In this document: positions 60,501 through 64,000 of the stretch, piece by piece | How positions within the stretch are numbered: the first letter of the stretch is position 1 | Layout of the letters: every line of letters begins with the position of its first letter | DNA from: Tachypleus tridentatus | Taxonomy: Eukaryota; Arthropoda; Merostomata; Xiphosura; Limulidae | Direction: 5' to 3' | DNA: 64,000 bases | NCBI RefSeq assembly: GCF_004210375.1 | Contig: NC_134830.1 | Location: 49,295,094-49,359,093, forward strand | Made by a program: the position numbers and the translations under genes | Notes under the pieces: generated by a model | Seen by the model: only the letters and a program-made list of their open reading frames with translations | What the model was told of the DNA's origin: nothing | Databases searched by the model: none

Positions 60501-62769
60501 ATATTGCGAAAAATATAGAATTAAAATAAATACAGCGAAGACGCAATTAGAAATATTTTCAAAATCTACGAAATATCAAAAAGTTCAACCCCAAATCTAT
60601 ATGAATGGAGAGCTCCTCCAGACTGCTACATCTGCAAAATTTTTAGGATTAACATATGAATCGAAACTTACATGGATAAAACATGTAAATAACATAAAAA
60701 CTAAAATTTTGCGAAGAATAAACTATGCTAGGAGTCTAAGTGGTAAAAACTACAGAACAACACCAGAAAACATCATTAAAATATACAAGTCATACATTAG
60801 ACCTGTGATAAACTATGCAGCTCCTGCATGGATCAATGTAAGTGTAAAACAAATTCAAACCAAACTCCAAACATTACAGAATACAATAATTACATCAGCA
60901 TACAGAGTACCTAAAACCTCTTCATCAAAGTTCATGCATAATTACTCAAACACACAAACAGTACCATATAGACTTCTGCATCGTACAATAAAACATTTTG
61001 ATAAAAATTGGTGAAAAAATGAGTTGTTATGCGAACTAGACAGGTATTGCATATATAATGAAAAGAGACCTAAACACTTCTCCCCGTTAAATTTACACAT
61101 TACATCACTAAGATAGAATCATTTAAAATAATAATAATTTTAATAATAGAATAGAGCTAAAATAAAACAAGCCACCTACGTTCTAGACTTATTTTTAAAA
61201 AAAATAATAAATCAAAGAACAATATAAATGGACATTGCCCTGAAAAGGACCTGACTAAATTTATGATACCACTCCAGCCATTCAGTATGTAATCGAAATA
61301 TATTAATCTGGCCACTTCAACAAAGTTATGGAAGGAGGAAGAGGTCTAGTGTACCTGACCCTCCAGGGTATACAAATAAATATACCCAAATACCAGAGAG
61401 AGAGAGAGAGCCACTCAGCGACTCGTCGCGGGCCAGACTTTGTGTTAAATATGTATTAATTATGTGTCTTGAAATTTAGTAAAATATATTGCAGGAAATA
61501 TTTTGTTTTTAGGTTTAACGCTTCAATACTGCATTTCTAATAGAATAGACGCGGAAAACTCGAGCCGAAGAAGCAACCGTCTGCTAATTCCGAATATATA
61601 GAACAGTTAGGTGATTAGTGTTATGTATTCACAAACAGATGGTTGTGACGTCCGCAGAAGCATTGATTGAGGTATTAGCCGTCACCCATTTACTGAACCA
61701 ATATTTATGTAAGTTGTTTTTATCTTCCTACGTTACTTACATCTAGATGTATAGACACAGTTGTCTAGCACATCTTACAAGGAAAATGTTAACTATCTTC
61801 CAGCCTGAATGCAAACTTCTTTTTGTCGCCACTAAATACTTTCGTATGACGTCTTACATGTGGATGTTCTGCGAAGGCCTTTATATCGATAGGCTCATTT
61901 CAGCAGCATTTACCGAGTGGAAGAGTCTTACTCTCTTGTACGCTATTGGTTGGGGTAAGTACCACGTGATAATTATAATAAAACAGTTTCATTTAAAAAT
62001 ATAAGCATATAAATATTAGTACCGTAGCTTTAAGTAACACTCTCAGTTTTTATTAGTGTCACTACAATACTCTCAATATTGTGTAAATATTCTGTGATAA
62101 AACTACGAATAAATTAATATCTACATTAACTAACTGAATGTTGTTAGTAGTTGATTCTATTTATCTACAGTACGGCATTCCATAACGTTATTGTTTCTTT
62201 AAAAATCTGCTATCTATAAAACATTCTATTGCATTCTTATCTTGTAAACTGCATTGTTGACTTTTTTCTAATCTGTAACACTAGAATGTTGATTTTTCTT
62301 AATCTGTAACACTGTAATGTTGACTTTTCTTAATATGTAACATTGTAACGTTAACGTTTCTTAACCTATAACACTTCTATTCTTTCCAAGCTCATTTTTA
62401 ACCGTAAAACAACTCTCATCGGCTCAGTTAAGAACTTAAACATCATTAAAATATCGGGGCTTAATAGCTACAGTAGAAAGAGCACAGATAACTCTTATGT
62501 TGTTTTGAGCCTGAACACAAGGAAATAAAACTATAGAAGTTATTTGAATCCAGAATATTATGAACATGCTATTTTTATATTTTCCTTTAAGCTTGTTAGC
62601 AACTTGTGTTTTGTCTGCTATATTTTTTGTAACTACAAATATCACTTTATCACTATTACGTTGTTTCACGAGATAAATTTATTGTTAAAAGTTGTTCATT
62701 TCTTACAGGGTTCCCAATAGTTCCTGTCGGCATCTACGCTGCTATTCGCAAGTCATTGAAAGATGAGAG
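36518..62769 (+). CDS. Class B (secretin-family) GPCR, calcitonin/DH31-receptor- or Hector-like; 3' part outside window
   Basis: Coding exons are 36518-36547, 38018-38199, 49183-49373, 50782-50907, 51515-51603, 52215-52306, 52675-52825, 61804-61954 and 62709-62769, giving about 357 aa so far. Intron phases are 0, 2, 1, 1, 0, 2, 0, 1, 2 and all match. Order: signal peptide (MTKLATIIKLLSLVVTG), an extended N-terminal region of about 110 residues with three cysteines and NLT/NES/NHS glycosylation sites, a CCKAAMKCC motif, the hormone-binding domain with CPRTWDGWQCWPDTPA and YSSC, then TM1 to TM4. The TM2 segment VTVHKNLFFSLLING and TM3 WMFCEGLYIDRL are family hallmarks, as is GWGFP entering TM4. 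Such receptors bind peptide hormones at the plasma membrane and usually couple to Gs/cAMP. The subfamily is uncertain; TM5-TM7 and the stop are missing from the window. Confidence 0.9.
36784..37056 (+). mobile_element. tRNA-derived SINE (family 1), full length
   Basis: The head is GGCCCGGCATGGCCGGGTGG, box B GGCTCAAATCC, then the conserved body and an AAATTTAAAAAACAAAC tail. TCTTTGTC flanks both sides as a target duplication. It lies in intron 1 of the receptor. Confidence 0.94.
37500..37830. repeat. 43-bp minisatellite in receptor intron 1
   Basis: Six to seven copies of a unit with GTTAATATCTTAAAATATTA and TTGTGCTCTATACTGCTCTG. A 67-codon frame at 37205-37408 just before it is not recognised. 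Confidence 0.88.
38018..38199 (+). CDS. Class B GPCR, coding exon 2 (N-terminal extension)
   Basis: The acceptor ATCTTCTAG and donor TTTCG then GTAAAT flank 182 bases, phase 0 to 2. It completes the signal peptide (LSLVVTG) and encodes a region with N-glycosylation sequons NLT and NES and three cysteines in SVYC and DTCARCYHYLPKW. No domain family is recognised for this part. It joins exon 3 through an Arg codon. Confidence 0.72.
38590..41830. repeat. 51-bp minisatellite in receptor intron 2
   Basis: About 58 degenerate copies of a 51-bp unit containing CATAACGATATCAGTTGTTC and AAAATAACATTTACATCAAA. The period is divisible by three, so 17-residue repeated peptides appear in short frames; they are not genes. 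It is interrupted by a SINE at 39405-39681. Confidence 0.95.
39405..39681 (+). mobile_element. tRNA-derived SINE (family 1), full length, inside the 51-bp array
   Basis: The head is GACCCGGCATGGCCAAGCG and box B GGGTTCGCATCC, then the full body and an AAAAACAAACAAACAAAAC tail. ATATCAC is found on both flanks. It is one of the least diverged copies in the window. Confidence 0.94.
41831..42171. other. Intron 2, unique AT-rich DNA
   Basis: Nothing recognised between the array and the next SINE. Confidence 0.45.
42172..42448 (-). mobile_element. tRNA-derived SINE (family 1) with 11-bp target duplication
   Basis: Minus-strand copy. CGTTGTTTGTG occurs immediately before the tail and again just after the GCCAGGCC head end. 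Confidence 0.94.
42449..43675. other. Intron 2, unique DNA with unassigned frames
   Basis: Plus-strand frames of 63 and 94 codons (42471-42662 and 42837-43121) match no family I know, lack convincing splice sites and are probably chance. Confidence 0.45.
43676..43785 (-). mobile_element. tRNA-derived SINE (family 3), partial
   Basis: On the minus strand the copy runs from a tRNA-like head (GCCACTG/CCACAGCGGAATG region) to GCCCATTGTGCAGCTTTGTG. The same body occurs in plus orientation at 17026, 48957 and 52433. Confidence 0.7.
44061..44524 (-). mobile_element. Old family-1 SINE split by a younger SINE
   Basis: The left fragment 44061-44092 (CACCGCAAACTCTTGCGCTA, then CTCTTTACC) and right fragment 44395-44524 (AACGTCAAATTGTAACGTCT, then a head ending CTATACTAGGCC) read as one diverged SINE once the insert at 44101-44386 is removed. 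The TA at 44093 onward belongs to the duplicated target. Confidence 0.85.
44101..44386 (-). mobile_element. tRNA-derived SINE (family 1) nested in an older SINE
   Basis: Full-length minus-strand copy flanked by TACGAAGA at 44093-44100 and 44387-44394. The target lies in the conserved body of the host SINE. Confidence 0.95.
45437..46591 (-). mobile_element. Internally deleted Tc1/mariner-family transposon
   Basis: The element is 1155 bp with terminal inverted repeats starting CTCTTCAAAAAAAGAAACGC at both ends and flanked by TA. Removing it and one TA restores the host repeat GAAGCTATTTATAC. It carries a minus-strand transposase remnant. It lies in receptor intron 2. Confidence 0.95.
45607..46276 (-). 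pseudogene. Tc1-like transposase with central deletion and stops
   Basis: The N terminus at 46276 reads MPRLTEAQRNNAIGRLEAGK with a helix-turn-helix, a GRPR-type motif (PRSGRPRVTT) and a second HTH ending VRNRLRDS at a TAG. The next bases resume far downstream in the family with RPHVQPIMVNVNDVFQHDNA, the block of the second catalytic Asp, then SPDLNPIEHLWDELDRRLR with the third acidic residue. The segment with the first catalytic Asp is absent; roughly 450-500 bp are missing compared with the usual ~340-aa protein. A TGA replaces an Arg-type codon after DRRLRR, and the C-terminal part continues to a stop at 45607. Confidence 0.9.
47280..48800. repeat. 36-bp minisatellite in receptor intron 2
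   Basis: About 42 copies of TATACACAAACACGTCTTCT plus CTATCCTGTATGTAAG. Most copies are identical or differ by one base (CTATCC/GTATCC/GTATCT). Since 36 is a multiple of three, frames of 160-200 codons stay open on both strands with 12-residue periods such as EDVFVYTYIQDR; they are repeat translations. Between about 47880 and 48330 the units are ragged, with many short deletions. Confidence 0.96.
48957..49066 (+). mobile_element. tRNA-derived SINE (family 3) just upstream of receptor exon 3
   Basis: CAGTGGCACAGCGATATCTC head remnant, then GATACCCGTGGTAGCCAGAG and a GTTTAATGACAAAAAACAAC tail. It ends about 115 bases before the exon 3 acceptor. Confidence 0.7.
49183..49373 (+). CDS. Class B GPCR, coding exon 3 (CC...CC motif)
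   Basis: The acceptor GTAACTCAG opens YLGPIGQLQDPVTKSIFYPR; further on comes the sequon NHS and LWISCCKAAMKCC, which precedes the hormone-binding fold. The donor is read as AAAA then GTAGGT at 49374; an alternative in the same phase is G then GTTTGT at 49362, which would shorten the protein by four residues. The preferred donor is also the first base of a 41-bp minisatellite. Confidence 0.85.
49374..49765. repeat. 41-bp minisatellite starting at the exon 3 donor
   Basis: Nine to ten near-identical copies of GTAGGTATTCACTAATCTAG plus CTGTAACTTATATCTTTATAA. The first copy begins exactly with the GT of the exon 3 splice donor. Most later units read ATAGGT instead of GTAGGT. Confidence 0.95.
49849..49973 (+). 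mobile_element. Short tRNA-derived SINE (family 2) with 8-bp target duplication
   Basis: The head is CCCCCCGCTAGTACAGCGG, box B GGGTTCGATTCC, then GTGGACTCAGCAGATAGTCT and an AAACACACACAC tail. TTCGTATT is duplicated at 49841-49848 and 49974-49981. It lies in receptor intron 3. Confidence 0.9.
50197..50781. other. Intron 3 end, no gene
   Basis: Three short repeats of ATAACCAGCTGAATAGGTTT type occur at 50220-50285. The 146-codon open frame at 50197-50637 is hydrophobic by composition, matches nothing and runs over intronic DNA. Confidence 0.45.
50782..50907 (+). CDS. Class B GPCR, coding exon 4 (hormone-binding domain, first half)
   Basis: The acceptor TATTCTGCAG and donor TTCAC then GTAAGT flank 126 bases, phase 1 to 1. 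It encodes SHCPRTWDGWQCWPDTPAS, then AHCPDHIYF and PPQCS: the W-D-x-x-x-C-W-x-x-T-P-A signature of secretin-family receptors with four of the six conserved cysteines. A longer frame in another register overlaps and is a shadow. Confidence 0.95.
50990..51190. repeat. Short ~30-bp tandem repeat in receptor intron 4
   Basis: Seven copies of a unit with TATGCTAACAATGACCTGC; some carry ATAATATCTGTAC in between. Confidence 0.88.
51515..51603 (+). CDS. Class B GPCR, coding exon 5 (hormone-binding domain, second half)
   Basis: The acceptor TATATTCTAG and donor GGAATC then GTGAGT, phase 1 to 0. It encodes YAKKMCDPNGAWLV and EWTDYSSCGI, with the last two domain cysteines and the G-x-W of the fold. It is only 29 codons and too short for routine frame searches. 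Confidence 0.93.
52215..52306 (+). CDS. Class B GPCR, coding exon 6 (TM1)
   Basis: The acceptor TTCTTTACAG and donor ACAA then GTAAGT, phase 0 to 2. The encoded SLRKRLLFHI is followed by a hydrophobic span to SLVVFYTYK, which is the first transmembrane helix. Confidence 0.93.
52433..52517 (+). mobile_element. tRNA-derived SINE (family 3) fragment in receptor intron 6
   Basis: GGTGGCCAGAGTACGGATAG and CCCAGTGTGTAGCTTTGTGC followed by TTAACTTAAAAAAACAAC. An even smaller tail fragment lies near 52085-52130 in intron 5. Confidence 0.7.
52675..52825 (+). CDS. Class B GPCR, coding exon 7 (TM2 and first extracellular loop)
   Basis: The acceptor CCTTCCACCAG and donor AATGGG then GTAAGA, phase 2 to 0. 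It encodes QLQVPRVTVHKNLFFSLLIN and the rest of TM2, then an acidic loop EESDELKDGQNFFQQNG. The R-V-T-x-H-K-N-L-F pattern is typical of the calcitonin-receptor branch. Confidence 0.95.
53205..53335. repeat. ~22-bp tandem repeat in receptor intron 7
   Basis: Six copies of CATACACTAACCATTCTGTTTG. Confidence 0.92.
53336..54664. other. Intron 7, unique AT-rich DNA
   Basis: No exon or element recognised. Confidence 0.5.
54665..54920 (-). mobile_element. tRNA-derived SINE (family 1), head truncated
   Basis: Minus-strand copy with the TTTGTTTGTTTC tail and GCGCAAAGCTACTTGAGAGC. It ends in ATTACCAGTCGAG, so the last ~25 bases of the tRNA head are gone. Confidence 0.9.
55235..55313 (+). mobile_element. 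Short tRNA-derived SINE (family 2), deleted copy
   Basis: CCCAGCTGGGGCAGTGGTAA head, box B GGCTCGATTCC, then it jumps directly to AGAAAAGCACACAC, missing the GTGGGCTCAGCAGATAGCC part. Confidence 0.75.
55777..58048 (-). mobile_element. hAT-superfamily DNA transposon (Charlie/ZBED-like), dead; far end unresolved
   Basis: The left terminus starts CAGTGGTGCACAAACTTTTT followed by GAGTCAGGGGCCAC, a hAT-type inverted repeat. A minus-strand transposase pseudogene fills most of the interior, and its upstream region (57780-58048) is GC-richer with CGCGCGCTTAGAGTTCGCGC. A matching right terminus is not found before the LINE at 58061. The sequence GCGGGCCAGACTTTGTG at 61429-61445, beyond the LINE, looks like a decayed subterminal end, so the LINE may have landed inside the hAT element. 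Confidence 0.8.
56018..57761 (-). pseudogene. hAT transposase (BED finger, RNase H-like core), multiply broken
   Basis: It starts at 57761 with MAANRKRKADNE, then a BED-type zinc finger (CLLC ... HYESKH). In-frame TAG codons occur near 57343 and 57253, and a TGA at about 56814 after RGLNHRQF. A one-base shift follows before RRFWGLIDEVIEFL. The first catalytic motif is readable as AADEST, but the second reads VTTNGAPAM, with Asn where related proteins have Asp. The C-terminal dimerisation region ends with MFGSKYCCEQAFSHIK and NQLTDDHLASF before a stop at 56018. The type resembles GTF2IRD2/ZBED-related transposases. Plus-strand frames over this interval are shadows. Confidence 0.88.
58061..58500 (+). 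pseudogene. LINE ORF1 remnant with CCHC zinc knuckles
   Basis: The 5' part is missing. Two zinc knuckles are in one frame (CFNCQRYGHVSAAC and CCECGSEHHISAC); a third, CCNCGETHTANYKGC, is present in the next frame from about 58393, so a one-base change lies between 58375 and 58393. Three such knuckles are usual for nucleic-acid-binding ORF1 proteins of jockey and related LINEs. The ATG at 58020 seen in frame belongs to the flanking DNA and is not the ORF start. Confidence 0.88.
58870..61014 (+). pseudogene. LINE ORF2 remnant: AP-like endonuclease and reverse transcriptase
   Basis: The endonuclease begins at about 58890 (SINIQGALAFKKHEIENLI); the segment with the catalytic Glu is garbled around 58990-59040 and stops occur near 59040 and 59133. 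From 59141 it is open, with IVIGDLNSKHKNFG and DVDSDHLL motifs. TAA interrupts at 59834, then the linker continues to THNDTALTIKN near 60120. There the frame jumps and the fingers of the reverse transcriptase are missing. Motif A (FLDIEKAFDTVWHNGL), the PQGGVVSPILF motif and motif C (FADDVAIW) follow, then the thumb and C-terminal part to TGA near 61012. Confidence 0.92.
61422..61803. other. End of intron 7, unique DNA
   Basis: Apart from the possible hAT end at 61429-61445, nothing is recognised. A 85-codon frame from 61747 only extends exon 8 upstream into the intron. Confidence 0.5.
61804..61954 (+). CDS. Class B GPCR, coding exon 8 (TM3 to start of TM4)
   Basis: The acceptor CTATCTTCCAG and donor TGGG then GTAAGT, phase 0 to 1. 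It encodes PECKLLFVATKYFRM, containing the cysteine at the top of TM3 that pairs with extracellular loop 2, then YMWMFCEGLYIDRL and LYAIGWG. Intron 7 before it is 8.98 kb long and contains a hAT element and a LINE. Confidence 0.95.
62260..62390. repeat. ~33-bp tandem repeat in receptor intron 8
   Basis: About four degenerate copies of TCTGTAACACTGTAATGTTG plus ACTTTTCTTAA. Confidence 0.8.
62709..62769 (+). CDS. Class B GPCR, coding exon 9 (TM4)
   Basis: The acceptor TTTCTTACAG and donor GAGAG then GTGAAT, phase 1 to 2. It encodes FPIVPVGIYAAIRKSLKDER, completing GWGFP and TM4. No following exon is found up to 64000, so TM5-TM7 lie outside the window. Confidence 0.93.
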
Positions 62770-62994
62770 GTGAATTTTTTATTGAATTTCTAAACGTTTT
62801 CTAACGAAAATAATCTGTTTCATACAAATAACATTTAGAGATGCAAACAAAACTTGTCCATTACGTGTATTATTATTATTGGTTATTGTTGTTGTTTTTT
62901 TACACCTTGTTTTATAAAGTAAATAAAATGTTGCTTGGATAGTTCATTAAGCCTTCTTTTCGACAAAATTGATATAGTATTCTAGTGTATATTA

Positions 62995-63420
62995 ATAACA
63001 GCAGTGTTTTTAGTGTTTGATAGTGTAATAACATTTGCCTTGTGTTTGCTGTTAGATAATATATTAAAACCTGCAGTGTTTCTAGTGTTAGATAGTGTAA
63101 TGACACATGTACTGTCTTTAGTGTTAGATAATATACTAAAATCTATAGTGTTTTACTGTCAGGTAATATATCAAAACCTGCAGTGTTTTTAAGAGTTAGA
63201 TAATATACCAAACCTTTAGTGTTTGGGGGTTAAATAATATAGTAAAACATTAGTATTTTTAGCATTGGATAATATACCAAAACCTATAGTGTTTTTCGGT
63301 TTAGATAACATAATAAATCTGCACTGTTTTTTAGGGTTAGATAATAAACCTGCCATGTTTTTAGGGTTAGATAATATACTTGAACCTGCAGTGTTTGTAA
63401 GGTTAGATAGTTAATATTTT
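62995..63420. repeat. ~37-bp minisatellite in receptor intron 9
   Basis: About 11 copies of a unit with GTGTTTTTAGTGTTAGATAA and TATACTAAAACCTGCA. Frames of about 60 codons on both strands are repeat translations. Confidence 0.92.
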
Positions 63421-64000
63421 ATGTCGGTGGTGTATTCTTCTTTATGTGAATATGTGAATTGTTATGTAATTGTTCTGTGATATAGGTCTGTAAAACATTT
63501 TAAAGATTCTGTTTGCTTCCTGAAAATAGTCCTTTTAATAGCACGTTATATTTTGTAACACGTTTTTCATTTGTAGTCACCACTAATATATCTCATCAAT
63601 ATTACATTTGTTTATAGAATGATTCTTTACATTCTCTTAAGACACGGCTAAAAACGATGGTGTCTTGTTAGTGGAAATGTGCGATAATTTAAGAGATATG
63701 TGTAACATGTAAAACCTTTAGTGTTACACCACTGTACGACTGTGATATGATGCACATGTGCGATGTTACGTTACTATGTCGAATTTTCTTGGTGTAATGA
63801 TATCTGAGTACAGTTATTTTAACACGACTCGTTGCTATGAAACAGGTGTTTGGTACAAGTAAAACCCGTAAAACAACGTGTTTGCATCTATTGTTTTAGA
63901 AGACTCATAAAGTAAGTAAATCAATAGTGGAATTATACATGGATTGTCCTCTACGTAAAAAAAACAGTAATATGTTGTTTGCATTCAAGTCATTTGCGTT
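63421..64000. other. Receptor intron 9, right edge
   Basis: I tested the AG at 63618 as a possible next receptor exon; it stops after about ten codons in the required phase. No further exon is visible. Confidence 0.5.

Larger units (their letters stand above)
58061..61409 (+). mobile_element. 5'-truncated jockey-like LINE with 12-bp target duplication
   Basis: GCCACTCAGCGA occurs at 58049-58060 and again at 61410-61421, directly bordering the element. The body begins within ORF1 and proceeds through endonuclease and reverse transcriptase to an untranslated tail ending in (AG)n. The joined flanks would read CGCGGGCCACTCAGCGACTC. Stops, frameshifts and at least one internal deletion make it inactive. 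It lies in receptor intron 7, sense orientation. Confidence 0.93.

Noticed and set aside
63618..63660. Possible next receptor exon after an AG
   Set aside because: In the required phase it meets a stop after about ten codons and lacks TM5 features.
1..64000. CRISPR array
   Set aside because: The regular repeats have no unique spacers of constant size; the units are contiguous minisatellites in a eukaryotic genome.

Overview
This window is animal nuclear DNA. It is AT-rich, with short exons, canonical GT-AG introns of 0.4 to 11 kb, tRNA-derived SINEs, Tc1/mariner and hAT transposons, a jockey-like LINE, and tandem repeats covering about two fifths of the sequence. Two split genes point to an arthropod. 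From memory, the dominant 270-bp SINE (head ending in the GCCCGGCATGG block, body with TTCGTTGGTAAAAGAGTAGC) resembles the SINE that is very abundant in horseshoe crabs, so a xiphosuran or other chelicerate is my best guess. That assignment is inference.

Layout: 1-10185 is a degenerate ~43-bp satellite with a ~2-kb higher-order pattern, cut by the window edge. 10685-26923 (+) is a complete Spaetzle-family cystine-knot ligand gene of five coding exons (best match Spz3-like, 220 aa). Its introns are filled with different minisatellites, a Tc1 element and SINEs. 26924-36481 is intergenic, with SINEs, a 45-bp minisatellite and a possible promoter. 36518-62769 (+) is the 5' part of a class B (secretin-family) GPCR. 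Nine coding exons cover the signal peptide, a long cysteine-rich ectodomain, the hormone-binding domain and TM1-TM4; TM5-TM7 must lie beyond the right edge. Its introns hold 51-, 50-, 36- and 41-bp minisatellites, a deleted Tc1 copy, nested SINEs, a dead hAT element and a 5'-truncated jockey-like LINE.

Both gene models were built by hand. Each exon is flanked by AG and GT, all intron phases agree, and the joined reading frame gives recognisable family motifs. The two genes are not obviously functionally linked: one encodes a secreted Toll-type ligand and the other a peptide-hormone receptor. Almost all long open frames in the window are by-products of tandem repeats whose unit length is a multiple of three, or antisense shadows of transposases, and are not annotated as genes. 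No rRNA, functional tRNA, CRISPR or bacterial-type feature was seen.
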